Below, one piece after another: positions 41,048-48,899 of a stretch of 64,000 bases of DNA; position 1 is the stretch's first letter, and every line of letters starts with the position of its first letter. Below the pieces are notes generated by a model that was given only the letters and a program-made list of their open reading frames with translations, did not search any database and was not told the DNA's origin. The DNA is taken from NCBI GenBank assembly GCA_003149935.1, contig QAMH01000007.1, positions 168,102 through 232,101 of the forward strand. The letters are read 5' to 3'. A program made the position numbers and the translations under genes. The DNA is from Coriobacteriia bacterium. Its GTDB lineage: Bacteria > Actinomycetota > Coriobacteriia > Coriobacteriales > QAMH01.

Positions 41048-42721
41048 ATGGGGAATAAGGAATACAGTATTTCCGAGGTCATCGATTCATTTGGCCTCAC
41101 AAAGAACACGTGGACCGTATTCATCCTTCTCGCTTTCGCGATGATTCTGGACGGATACGATTTCATGATCGTCAATTCGACGAACCTTTTCGTCGCGCAT
41201 ACCTTTTGGCCCGACAACCCCAATCCGGGCGTTCTCATGGGCTCTCTTACGACATGGGGCTTGCTCGGCATGGTTATTGGTGGCGCAATTGGCGGCATCG
41301 TATCTGACAGAATTGGACGCAAGAAGATGCTCATCTTGGCTGTTGTGTTCTACGGAGCCTTTACGCTTCCGCAGGCATTTGCCAACGATCTCGTCTTTTT
41401 CGCCGTCTTTCGTCTCATCGCGGGTCTCGGTGTTGGATCGTGCATTCCCATCGTGACCACGATGCTCTCCGAGTCGGTTCCTTCGAACAGGCGCGGCCTC
41501 TTCATTGGTATCGGGCAGGCGTGCATGGTTGGTGGCTGGGTCGTCGCGGGACTCATTGCCAACCCAATTTGCAATGCCACGACCCCGCTTCTGGGTGAGT
41601 TCACCAACGAAGTGGCTTACATGACGACGAGTTCCACAGGTGCCGTAATCGAGCAGACGATGTTCGCCAACTGGCGTCTGTGCTACCTTATCGGAGGCAT
41701 TCCGGTTATCTACGGCATTGTCCTGCATTTCGCGATGCTGGAATCTCCTCATTGGCTGAGCAATGTTGGCCGAAAGAAAGATGCGGTCAAGGTGCTCGAG
41801 ATCATCGAGCGACGGTCTGTCGGAACCGTAACCGAATACGACCCGAATCTTCTCATCGTGCCGCCCAAGCCGCAAAGTGCCTCTGTTTCGGTTTTGTTCT
41901 CGGATAAATACATCTTGGGCACCTGCGCTATCTGGTCAATCTACTTCATCGGTCAGTTCTGCGTATACGGAATGAACGCGTGGCTGCCTGCATGGTTCAA
42001 GGACATCGGATACACGCCTTCGCAAGCTGTCGCACTGCAGACCTGGAATAACTTTGCCGCCATTTTGTCGAACTCGCTTTGCGGAATCATCGGCGACAGG
42101 GTCGGGCGCAAGCGCAATTGCTTGGGCGCGTGGCTTTTCGCGATACTTGTCGTGATACTGTGCTCGGTTTTCGTGGCGCCCAATCAGTTCCTGTTTTGCA
42201 TCGGTCTCATGCTGCTTTTCGGTTTTGCGCTCAATTATGCGATTACAACGTGCAACCTCCTCATGCCCGAGCAATACCCGACGGCGATTCGTAATACGGG
42301 CGTTTCATGGTGCCAGGCGTTCGCTCGCTTTGGCGGCTCGGCCTCCTCGATTGTTCTTGGCGGCATCGCGAGCATGGCCTTGTTCCAGCTCAGCGACGGA
42401 GTGACGAACTGGTCCATGGTCGTGCTTGTGCTCATCATCCCATTTACGCTTGGATTCATCTGCGCGCTTTGCTTCGTACGCGACACGAGCGGCAAGACCA
42501 TGGATGAGCTTGAGTCGGAGAAGACCGGCAGCGACCTGAACGGAAAGGTGCCCTTTATCATCATGTGCATTATCGCGGTGCTTCTCTTCGTTCTTTGCAT
42601 CGTTTGTCCGCTCGCCATCAGCGATTGGAGCAAGCTGCCCGTCGCGCTCCTGCTGCCCTTCGTGTTCTTCTTCGTGTATGGCGGAAGGCGCGCGCTTCAG
42701 CTCAGACGCGCACAGGCTTAG
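41048..42721 (+). CDS. MFS transporter, aromatic/organic-acid:H+ symporter type
   Basis: 557 residues from ATG 41048 (GGGGGAA just upstream; the in-frame ATG at 40985 has no ribosome site). 'ILDGYDFMIVNSTN' and 'GGIVSDRIGRKKMLI' are the membrane-1 and loop 2-3 motifs of the AAHS/organic-acid family, and 'GIIGDRVGRKRN' is the repeat in the second half. Twelve membrane segments are followed by a linker and two extra C-terminal segments (about residues 510-545), which is unusual. An extracytoplasmic insertion of about 40 residues occurs near 175-215. The substrate is unknown; the LysR regulator next door points to an inducible acid. Confidence 0.78.
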   Translation: MGNKEYSISEVIDSFGLTKNTWTVFILLAFAMILDGYDFMIVNSTNLFVAHTFWPDNPNPGVLMGSLTTWGLLGMVIGGAIGGIVSDRIGRKKMLILAVVFYGAFTLPQAFANDLVFFAVFRLIAGLGVGSCIPIVTTMLSESVPSNRRGLFIGIGQACMVGGWVVAGLIANPICNATTPLLGEFTNEVAYMTTSSTGAVIEQTMFANWRLCYLIGGIPVIYGIVLHFAMLESPHWLSNVGRKKDAVKVLEIIERRSVGTVTEYDPNLLIVPPKPQSASVSVLFSDKYILGTCAIWSIYFIGQFCVYGMNAWLPAWFKDIGYTPSQAVALQTWNNFAAILSNSLCGIIGDRVGRKRNCLGAWLFAILVVILCSVFVAPNQFLFCIGLMLLFGFALNYAITTCNLLMPEQYPTAIRNTGVSWCQAFARFGGSASSIVLGGIASMALFQLSDGVTNWSMVVLVLIIPFTLGFICALCFVRDTSGKTMDELESEKTGSDLNGKVPFIIMCIIAVLLFVLCIVCPLAISDWSKLPVALLLPFVFFFVYGGRRALQLRRAQA

Positions 42722-42763
42722 GAGTTAACTCTGCCAATCCTGATACGTGATTCGTGTCTTATG

Positions 42764-42805
42764 CGGCCCCAGTCTCCCTGAGAGACTGGGGCCGTCCTCT
42801 CCTTT
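42764..42805 (+). terminator. terminator of the MFS gene
   Basis: CGGCCCCAGTCTC (42764-42776) and GAGACTGGGGCCG (42782-42794) form a perfect 13-base stem with a five-base loop, followed by TCCTCTCCTTTT. Confidence 0.88.
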
Positions 42806-42868
42806 TAGGCTCATAACCCAACGCTTGGTATGGCATAATCAAAACGTCGCCAAGAGGAAGGTCTTTCC

Positions 42869-43882
42869 GTGACTCTTTCGCGCCGATCGTGGCTCTCGCT
42901 TGCTTTCCTTGCCGCAGTGCTGGCGCTCTATATCTATGGCGTTATCTCAGCGGGTCAGATTCCCGCGGAGGTTGTTGCCGTGGCGCTTCCGCCCGATTTC
43001 ATGGTCGGGATACCCCTGGCGTTTTATCTCATCTTCTTGCGTCCGAAGAAGATGACACCACTGGCAGTACTCCCGGTCATTTGGCTGGGGTATGGCCTGA
43101 GTGCGCTTGCGCTCGGCTCGCCAACTGCCGGCATTCTGCCCGTATTGCTCGCGGCTCTCTTCCCGGTGGAAGCTGCGATTGCCGTCAGGGAGATCATTCG
43201 TCTTGCGCGCCTGTTCAAGGGCGCGAAGAGGCAAAGCGCAGACCCGCTGGAGTGGTTCTACGCGGTCACGCACTATCTGGTGCGCAAGGAGCTTCCTGCG
43301 CGCATGATGGCAGCAGAGCTGGGCGTTTGGTATTACGCGCTGATTTCCTGGCGCAAGAAGCCGAGTGTTGAAGCGGATGACAAGGCCTACAGTTATCACA
43401 ACGCAAGCGGCTACATGAGCGTGATGCTGGGGTTTGGGCTGGCCTTTCCGGTCGAGATCGTTGCCGTGCACATGCTCCTCTCACAATGGAATGCGACAGT
43501 CGCAATAGTCGCGACGCTGCTCTCCCTCTATGCCGCTGTCTGGCTTGTGGGTGATGCACGGGCGCGTGCCCTGCGCCCGGTGGTTCTGGGGAAAGATGAG
43601 CTGCGAATAGAATGCGGCATCCAGATGAAGGGAACGATATCCCTCAGCAACATTGCAAGCGTGAGCTGCCATGAGCCTGCGGATATCGACAAGGCCGATA
43701 AGCTGAACTACGGCACCTTCTACCAAGCAAACGTGTGGATTGTGATGCGTGAGCCCGTCGAGGTGCGGACTCTTCTGGGGATGAAGAGACCCCTTGCAAT
43801 CGGGCTGAGCCTGGATGATCCGAAAGAGTTCATCCGGGAGTTTTTCCAAGCGACAAACGGCTTTTGCCAAGGAGAATCATGA
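42869..43882 (+). CDS. polytopic membrane protein of unknown function
   Basis: 337 residues from GTG 42869 (GAGGAAGG upstream). About three N-terminal and three central membrane segments ('LAFLAAVLALYIYGVI', 'GYMSVMLGFGLAFPVEIVAV') precede a cytoplasmic beta-rich C-terminus of about 100 residues ('LGKDELRIECGIQMKGTI'), reminiscent of a PH-like domain. I do not recognise a named family. It overlaps the next gene by four bases (ATGA), so the two are coupled. Confidence 0.55.
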   Translation: MTLSRRSWLSLAFLAAVLALYIYGVISAGQIPAEVVAVALPPDFMVGIPLAFYLIFLRPKKMTPLAVLPVIWLGYGLSALALGSPTAGILPVLLAALFPVEAAIAVREIIRLARLFKGAKRQSADPLEWFYAVTHYLVRKELPARMMAAELGVWYYALISWRKKPSVEADDKAYSYHNASGYMSVMLGFGLAFPVEIVAVHMLLSQWNATVAIVATLLSLYAAVWLVGDARARALRPVVLGKDELRIECGIQMKGTISLSNIASVSCHEPADIDKADKLNYGTFYQANVWIVMREPVEVRTLLGMKRPLAIGLSLDDPKEFIREFFQATNGFCQGES

Positions 43883-44355
43883 CAAGCCCCACTCTAGCGA
43901 GCTTTACCGCGACAGACGGCACCGGCCTGTGGGAGGTGACGAGTGCCGGCATACGCGTGGACGGCGAACTATACCGCTTCACCGACCGCTCTTTCGTGGT
44001 CTGCGCGGTTACGCCGGGCCGTACCGAGCGTAGCACGAACCTCATCGAGGAGGAGGACGACGGCTTTGGCGACCTTGCCGCGCTCGCCGTACTCCAGGAG
44101 ACGGGCAGCCTCACCGATGCCGCTTTGGCGCGCTGGGCGCTTGGCGGTTCGAGCGTGCGGGTCGAGACCGACAAGCGGGAGGTTCCGGGAACCGCTCAGC
44201 TTACCATCGGTGGCTTGCAGCGTCCGCGCAAGCGTAACTGCTCCCTGCGCTACCGCGAGGACGGTCGGTGGATACAAGCCGATGAGATTCGGGCCTTTGG
44301 CGATGCGGCTCACAAGGCGATTAACGCGTATCGTGAGAGATGGGGTGGGGTCTGA
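43879..44355 (+). CDS. conserved-looking hypothetical protein
   Basis: 158 residues from ATG 43879 (AAGGAG upstream), coupled to the membrane-protein gene. It is soluble, rich in Arg and Asp/Glu, with 'GTGLWEVTSAGIRVDGELYRF' and 'GLQRPRKRNCSLRYREDGRW'. No signal peptide, membrane helix or known catalytic motif. The tight coupling suggests it works with the upstream membrane protein. Function unknown. Confidence 0.5.
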   Translation: MTSPTLASFTATDGTGLWEVTSAGIRVDGELYRFTDRSFVVCAVTPGRTERSTNLIEEEDDGFGDLAALAVLQETGSLTDAALARWALGGSSVRVETDKREVPGTAQLTIGGLQRPRKRNCSLRYREDGRWIQADEIRAFGDAAHKAINAYRERWGGV

Positions 44356-44484
44356 TAGCCTCAAGCTTCCCATAAATGTTGCGCTCTACTTTTCTCTTGT
44401 GTTCTTGGGCAAGCAAGGACGGTGTGACGGTCGCTGCAAGTTGGCCTTTTTGTAGGTATAATCTCGTCGTGAAGGGAGGCCCTC

Positions 44485-44805
44485 ATGAGCGTGGCTTCGT
44501 TACAGTCCTTATCAGAGCGCGTCGCTGATGCGGTTAACGAATACAACGGCATGGCAAGTAGACCTGATCAGATCGATGAAGTGGTGCTTTTTGGCAGCTA
44601 TGCCGATGGAAACGCGACGGAGAAATCCGATGTCGATTTGCTTGTGACGTTTCGTTCGTCAGTTGTGAGCTTGTTCACGCTCGCCAAGGCGCTCATGGTT
44701 ATGGAAAGGCATCTAGACAAGAGTATTGACTTGGTCCAGAACCCTCTCCCGGAAGGCTCGCTCCTGGACATTCGCAAGGTGGTGCCCCTGTATGGAGGAT
44801 GCTGA
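44485..44805 (+). CDS. mntA: MntA-type nucleotidyltransferase antitoxin
   Basis: 106 residues with a GGGAGG site upstream. 'LFGSYADGNATEKSDVDLLV' carries the canonical GSX10DXD motif of minimal nucleotidyltransferases. It overlaps the following HEPN gene by 14 bases. In the type VII HepT/MntA systems the enzyme AMPylates a Tyr of the HEPN toxin and so neutralises it. A TATAAT at 44457-44462 probably belongs to its promoter. Confidence 0.85.
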   Translation: MSVASLQSLSERVADAVNEYNGMASRPDQIDEVVLFGSYADGNATEKSDVDLLVTFRSSVVSLFTLAKALMVMERHLDKSIDLVQNPLPEGSLLDIRKVVPLYGGC

Positions 44806-45127
44806 CCGTCGAATTCTCCAGAAAATCGTAAGCGAGATAGAGTACATGGAAGCCATTCTCGCGGACATGCCTCGAGAGGAGTTTCTCAGGGATGAAACTC
44901 TCGAGCGTGCATGCGCAATGACGTCAATCAATATCGGAGAGCTTGCGAAACATTTGTCTGATTCATTTAACGAGGAATATTCGGAGAGCGAATTACGTTT
45001 CGCAGCAAGAACGCGAGATGTGTATGCGCATGGATATTTCACGCTCTCATTCGAGACGGTATATAAGACGGCAACGGAGGATTACCCGCGGGTCAAAGGA
45101 TGGGTGCTCAATCTGCTTGATGCATAG
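44792..45127 (+). CDS. hepT: HepT-type HEPN (DUF86) RNase toxin
   Basis: 111 residues from ATG 44792, inside the end of mntA. 'RDVYAHGYF' is the RX4HXY motif, with Arg/His as the RNase pair and the Tyr that MntA-type enzymes AMPylate. 'TSINIGELAKHLSDSF' is a conserved helix. The stop codon at 45125-45127 directly abuts the att-like repeat (45128), so the toxin-antitoxin pair forms the right edge of island II. Confidence 0.85.
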   Translation: MEDADRRILQKIVSEIEYMEAILADMPREEFLRDETLERACAMTSINIGELAKHLSDSFNEEYSESELRFAARTRDVYAHGYFTLSFETVYKTATEDYPRVKGWVLNLLDA

Positions 45128-45173
45128 ACGCCAGAGGTCGCGGGTTCGAGCCCCGTCAATCCCGCCAACATCA
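45128..45173 (+). repeat. att-like repeat, copy 3
   Basis: 46 bases match the tRNA-Asp 3' end from the anticodon stem through CCA and ACATCA with one mismatch (A at 45133). The tRNA 5' half is missing. It abuts the hepT stop codon. Confidence 0.85.
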
Positions 45174-45181
45174 ATTTCGAG

Positions 45182-45206
45182 AAGCCGCTTTCGAGTGGCT
45201 TTTTTG
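45182..45206 (+). terminator. terminator after att copy 3
   Basis: AAGCCGCT-TTCG-AGTGGCTT (one G-U pair) followed by a run of T; same family as the hairpins after copies 2 and 4. Confidence 0.8.
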
Positions 45207-45541
45207 TTTATAGATCCATTGGATAATCATAGAGCAGAACCAGCATATTCGTGACTTTTCATGCATTCGGCTTTAACTAGCAAAATCCTATGTTTAGTCG
45301 CACGTATGCTCCCGTGCGCGGCCTCGGGATTTATGGATTTCGGAGCCGCTGTTGCTATTTTCGGCAGCACATCTTGGAGGACGCGGCAACTTTATTTTCA
45401 GTCAGACATATAGGTCTGGGAGGTACCTTCTCCTTATTAAACGGAGGAGGCATTGAAATCAGAGCTTGCTTAGATGCTGAAATAAATTCGCGCGGGTGAG
45501 TGTTCTGCCGCCTGGTTGGATGACTTGCATCATCGGACAAC
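45207..45541. other. non-coding start of island III
   Basis: About 335 bases without a credible gene. A 69-codon frame at 45290-45499 lacks a ribosome site and family. Bases 45516-45541 begin the segment homologous to the stretch before the G tract of island I. Confidence 0.5.
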
Positions 45542-45590
45542 TTGAACCTTGAGAAAATGCGCAGGGGGGGGGGGTACAGTATTTTTACGG
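45542..45590 (+). promoter_or_regulatory. G11 homopolymer leader of the island III operon
   Basis: TTGAACCTTGAGAAAATGCGCA is followed by eleven G (45564-45574) and TACAGTATTTTTACGG. TTGAGA (45549-45554) and TACAGT (45575-45580) would be spaced by 20 bases including the tract, so contraction by two or three G would bring the boxes to consensus spacing. It is the counterpart of 36255-36301, with the same tract length. Confidence 0.5.
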
Positions 45591-45649
45591 CTAATTATTA
45601 ATGCATAAGAGAGGCTTTGGTATTCAGCAGAGTGTGGGGTGGGGACAAA

Positions 45650-46219
45650 ATGCCTGCAGGGAAAAGTGTACGGTCGCCAAGGCGCGTACTCCTAAAAGTG
45701 TTTTGTTCATTATTTGCTTCAGCAATCATTTTGTCTGGCTGCTCCACATCATCGCCGAAAGCTTCAGAGCCATTTAAAGTATCTAATGCGGTCGAAACAG
45801 AATGTCTTGGTGGATTATTTGAAATGGATATTCCTGTTGGAATGTCTAGTGATGGATCACGGTCATCTGAATCCAATGGCGATAGCGAAGCTTTTTATCC
45901 TGATAAAGGTGGTGCCTCATCAAGCATCTTTATTATTTCTCAGGCAATAAGCCCTGCTCTTGGTGCAGATAAGTTCGTTTCGACCTATTTTGATAAGCCA
46001 CCTTCTTCAGCAACATATAAGTTCAAGAATATCAAGGTGAAAGATTTGCCAGGCGGTCACTATATGTCCTCTGCAGAAGTTTACGAGGAGGGCGCGGAGG
46101 ATAGTGTTGAGAAAAGGGTTTGCTTCTCCACTGATGGCGATGTCGCAATAACCATCATTTTTGAGAACATCCAAAAGTCATATACGAATACGGTTGAAAC
46201 ATCGATAAGGATTCTTTAG
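45650..46219 (+). CDS. lipoprotein of unknown function
   Basis: 189 residues from ATG 45650. A basic N-terminus and hydrophobic core end in the lipobox 'IILSGCSTSS'. The mature part has 'ETECLGGLFEMDIPVGM' and 'VEKRVCFSTDGDVAITIIFEN', a compact alpha/beta domain with two Cys that may pair. No recognised family. It is the first gene behind the G11 leader, so its surface exposure would fit phase-variable expression. AT-rich codon use unlike the backbone. Confidence 0.6.
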   Translation: MPAGKSVRSPRRVLLKVFCSLFASAIILSGCSTSSPKASEPFKVSNAVETECLGGLFEMDIPVGMSSDGSRSSESNGDSEAFYPDKGGASSSIFIISQAISPALGADKFVSTYFDKPPSSATYKFKNIKVKDLPGGHYMSSAEVYEEGAEDSVEKRVCFSTDGDVAITIIFENIQKSYTNTVETSIRIL

Positions 46220-46271
46220 ACAGCCTGAGCAGATTTCAGCCGCTTGAGGCATTAGAGAAAGAGAGGAAAGA

Positions 46272-47090
46272 ATGAATGAGGAGCCTGGGAAGCAAGAGAC
46301 TGAGGTCCCCAATACAATGCTGGTGTCGGATAAATCAAATGGGAATCTTGGAGAGCCCCCTCTAGACGAATCTGGAGAAATGCTTGTCGAAGACAACGCA
46401 CCCTCGCCAAGTAAACGAGAGGAATCTAAAGCAGGTGAAAAGCCCAGAGTTTCTGTTGATGAGAAACCGACTCCTCCTTCAGAGAGTGACGCGGGCAACG
46501 AAAAGAAGAAAAAGAAGCTGAGCAAAGGTGCACTGGCTGGAATAATATCGGGCTCTGTTGTTCTTGTAATTATTATCGTTGTGGCCGTTGTTCTTAGTAT
46601 GCAGGCACAAGCAACTGCTAAATACAATGAGTATGTTGATAATCTCGATAGCCTGGCGACATATGGACTTCAAGCCGCCTCGACAGCTGAAAGTATATGC
46701 AATACAACGAAAAGCGTTTGGTATTCGGCAATTTGGGATGATGATAAAACGTGGGATGCAGACATAGAAAAGTACCATGCGTCTGATTTCAACGATGCTT
46801 TGGCAAAAATGTATGCGGACTCTTCCGTGAAGACGAAAATATCCAATATGAAAGCAAATGCCAGTGAGGTCGAGTCTCTTATAGGCAAGCTTAAGAATCC
46901 ACCTGACCCAGATTTGCAAGATGCTTATGATGCGGCAAAGGAGTTTGCGGATTCAGTAGAGGAGCTAGTTGATTTAGCAGCCGATCCATCTGGCTCGCTG
47001 AATACCTTCAGCACTAACTTTAGTAATGCGGACGATGCATGCGCGAAAGCATTGAAGAAGCTTACAAAGGAAATTCCAGAGAAGAAATAA
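46272..47090 (+). CDS. single-pass membrane protein of unknown function
   Basis: 272 residues. An acidic, disordered cytoplasmic N-terminus (about 75 residues) and a Lys run 'KKKKKLSKGALAG' precede one transmembrane helix (about residues 88-110). A helical extracytoplasmic domain of about 160 residues follows. The Lys-rich stretch plus 'LSKxAxAGxxxG' helix start is shared with the next gene, so the two are of the same design. No known domain. Good ribosome site (AGAGAGGAAAG). Confidence 0.6.
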   Translation: MNEEPGKQETEVPNTMLVSDKSNGNLGEPPLDESGEMLVEDNAPSPSKREESKAGEKPRVSVDEKPTPPSESDAGNEKKKKKLSKGALAGIISGSVVLVIIIVVAVVLSMQAQATAKYNEYVDNLDSLATYGLQAASTAESICNTTKSVWYSAIWDDDKTWDADIEKYHASDFNDALAKMYADSSVKTKISNMKANASEVESLIGKLKNPPDPDLQDAYDAAKEFADSVEELVDLAADPSGSLNTFSTNFSNADDACAKALKKLTKEIPEKK

Positions 47091-47160
47091 TTTGCGTTAC
47101 AACTCGATGTTGAATAGCCGCAGTGTTCATATTTAAGCTTAGTTCATATGGGGAAAGAAA

Positions 47161-47862
47161 ATGCTTAATGATGAAGTGAAAGAAGATGACCTTTCTTCAG
47201 AAGCTCAGACTGAAGAAGATATTGATGACTATTCTCAGAAGAAAAAGCTCTCAAAGAAGGCTGTCGCTGGCGTTTCCGTTGGAATAATTGTCGTTATTAT
47301 TGCGTGCGTCTTCCTTGCGCCTTATTTATTTCCGTCTATTGCGTCTCTTGTTGAGCAAGGAAAGTATGAGGAAGCCTACGAAGTTGCGAACGGTGACGAA
47401 AAAGAGGAGGTTGCCATTGGAAATGCCATAGCTTGCTGCGCAGCAAATGCCTCAGGATCGCTCAAAAGATCCCAATCCCTTGAGCTTATAGATGCATATT
47501 ATGACGGGAATATAAACTTCATTCTCCAGGTTTCTCTGAGGCCAGAGTCCGGAGTAAAGGCATACGCGTATTTGTTTTATAAGTATATGTACGATGGCTC
47601 TCTCTCATTATTTGATCTTGTCCAAAACATAAACGAAGAAGAGGCGTATAGCGCCTCAGCAAGTGAATCTGAGAAGATGGAAGTTGCGGTTAACAATGCG
47701 ACAAAGGCCATCGTGAGAGGGATTATTGAAGACCCCTCTAATCAGATTGGAGAAATCTATATTAAGGCAGTGAATGACCTGATGAAAGATGGTGGGCTTT
47801 CTTCGGTTGAACTAATTCCTCAGGCAAGAGAAATAATTGAGTCGAATAAGAACTCACAATGA
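47161..47862 (+). CDS. second single-pass membrane protein, same architecture
   Basis: 233 residues. An acidic N-terminus, 'KKKLSKKAVAGVSVG', one transmembrane helix (about residues 37-60) and a helical extracytoplasmic domain that begins 'ASLVEQGKYEEAYEVANGD', a TPR-like helix pair. It follows the previous gene by 70 bases. No known domain beyond the helical repeats. Probably interacts with the neighbouring lipoprotein and membrane protein at the envelope. Confidence 0.6.
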   Translation: MLNDEVKEDDLSSEAQTEEDIDDYSQKKKLSKKAVAGVSVGIIVVIIACVFLAPYLFPSIASLVEQGKYEEAYEVANGDEKEEVAIGNAIACCAANASGSLKRSQSLELIDAYYDGNINFILQVSLRPESGVKAYAYLFYKYMYDGSLSLFDLVQNINEEEAYSASASESEKMEVAVNNATKAIVRGIIEDPSNQIGEIYIKAVNDLMKDGGLSSVELIPQAREIIESNKNSQ

Positions 47863-48099
47863 CGTTATTCTTATTCAGCATTGTCCCTGCTGGTGATTTG
47901 TGAATGTTGAATAAGCTTACGAATCGGAACACGGTAAGGGACGAACTTCAAAACTTTGTTTAAACCGACCAAAATCTGGCGTGTAAAAAAGAGAGCCAAG
48001 GTAAAGCCAGAATCATTTCTACGCTCATATTCTCTAGGTCCGAAAAAAGGGGAGCCAAAAAGATAGTCAGTGTATTTATTGCAATTAGTCACTATCAGA
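47863..48099. other. non-coding tail of island III
   Basis: About 240 bases without a gene. The minus-strand frame crossing 47871-48164 is partly the antisense of the tRNA-like repeat and is not credible. Confidence 0.5.
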
Positions 48100-48145
48100 A
48101 CGCCAGAGGCCGCGGGCTCGAGTCCCGCCAATCGCGCCCGCATCA
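48100..48145 (+). repeat. att-like repeat, copy 4 (diverged)
   Basis: ACGCCAGAGGCCGCGGG and the following bases to CATCA match the tRNA-Asp 3' end with several changes (for example CCGTCAATCCC has become CCGCCAATCGC). It is the most decayed copy, consistent with the oldest junction. Confidence 0.7.
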
Positions 48146-48153
48146 ATTTCGAG

Positions 48154-48178
48154 AAGCCGCTCATCAGCGGCTTTTTTG
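48154..48178 (+). terminator. terminator after att copy 4
   Basis: AAGCCGCT-CATC-AGCGGCTT followed by TTTTTG; nearly the same stem as after copy 2 and preceded by the same TCAATTTCGAG as copy 3. Confidence 0.85.
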
Positions 48179-48234
48179 TTGGGCGGGTTTTCTAATACAT
48201 TTGCGCAGACCTTTATCAAATACACCACGTGATA

Positions 48235-48264
48235 TATAATATATATACCCAGGAGGTATATATG
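48235..48264 (+). promoter_or_regulatory. brnT -10 box and dyad over the ribosome site
   Basis: TATAAT at 48235-48240 (with TTTATC 17 bases upstream as a possible -35) is followed at once by ATATATACC (48241-48249) and GGTATATAT (48255-48263), a perfect nine-base inverted repeat. The ribosome site AGGAGG (48251-48256) lies in its loop and arm, and the right arm reaches the ATG. It is a likely operator for the BrnA-type antitoxin and may also form an RNA hairpin limiting toxin translation. Confidence 0.6.
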
Positions 48265-48537
48265 CTATTCGAATATGATGAGCATAAAAACGAGTCAAAC
48301 ATAGAGAAGCACAAAGTCAGTTTCGAGGAAGCGCAGGAAATCTGGGATGATCCTGATCTGATCGTGCTTCCGGCGAGAAAGCGCGGGGAGAAGCGCAAGC
48401 TCGCCATTGGCGCGACATATGCAGCTATATTTAGCGTGGTGCACACAATGCGGGGAGAGGCGATTCGTCTGATATCAGCGCGTAGGGCAACAGAAAAAGA
48501 GGTGAGGCGATATGAGCAGGGCAAAAACGAACGATAG
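48262..48537 (+). CDS. brnT: BrnT family toxin
   Basis: 91 residues from ATG 48262. 'EYDEHKNESNIEKHKVSFEEAQEIWDDPD' region is the BrnT signature, and 'IRLISARRATEKEVRRYE' is the conserved C-terminus with the RNase-fold Arg residues. It is a ribonuclease toxin in type II systems. It overlaps the antitoxin gene by 26 bases, in the usual toxin-first order. Confidence 0.88.
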   Translation: MLFEYDEHKNESNIEKHKVSFEEAQEIWDDPDLIVLPARKRGEKRKLAIGATYAAIFSVVHTMRGEAIRLISARRATEKEVRRYEQGKNER

Positions 48538-48763
48538 GCTCGAGACGGCATTCGATGCTGGCGAGGATATGGGGGAGTTCTTTGACTTCGATGATCCCGC
48601 ATACCCAAACCGTGAGATCAAGCGCGTCAATGTCGATTTTCCTCAATGGATGGTTGCGGGTCTCGATGCAGAGGCCATGCGTCTTGGGATTAATCGGCAG
48701 GCAGTGATCAAGACGTGGATTGCCGAAAGGCTTGATGCACGGACGATGGCTCATAGTCGCTAA
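48512..48763 (+). CDS. brnA: BrnA-type ribbon-helix-helix antitoxin
   Basis: 83 residues. The C-terminal half 'KRVNVDFPQWMVAGLDAEAMRLGINRQAVIKTWIAERL' region has the strand-helix-helix pattern of CopG/BrnA DNA-binding antitoxins. The acidic N-terminus ('GEDMGEFFDFDDP') would bind the toxin. It likely autoregulates through the dyad upstream of brnT. Confidence 0.85.
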   Translation: MSRAKTNDRLETAFDAGEDMGEFFDFDDPAYPNREIKRVNVDFPQWMVAGLDAEAMRLGINRQAVIKTWIAERLDARTMAHSR

Positions 48764-48899
48764 ACATGCCGTCGGTATTTCGTGTGGGCCAAAGGCGGTC
48801 ATCATGAATGCCCCCCTGCTCTCGGGAATCCACATCGCAGCGCCCTCGCCAACGGCTACAATATCCCTCACGACACCGTCTCTCGCGAAAGGCGCCCCT

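Larger units (their letters stand above)
39851..45173. mobile_element. tRNA-Asp genomic island II
   Basis: The segment between att-like copies 2 and 3 holds a LysR/MFS pair, two unknown genes, and a MntA/HepT toxin-antitoxin whose stop codon is the last base before copy 3. Toxin-antitoxin genes at an island edge are typical stabilisers. Base composition is closer to the backbone than in islands I and III. No recombinase is present. Confidence 0.6.
45174..48145. mobile_element. tRNA-Asp genomic island III
   Basis: The segment between att-like copies 3 and 4 is clearly AT-rich compared with the backbone. It carries a lipoprotein and two single-pass membrane proteins behind a G11 leader homologous to that of island I. 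No recombinase. Confidence 0.6.

Noticed and set aside
45290..45499. 69-codon plus-strand frame at the start of island III
   Set aside because: No ribosome site, no recognisable family, composition like non-coding sequence.
47871..48164. 97-codon minus-strand frame ending island III
   Set aside because: Its start reads through the antisense of the tRNA-like repeat, a common false frame, and the rest has no family.
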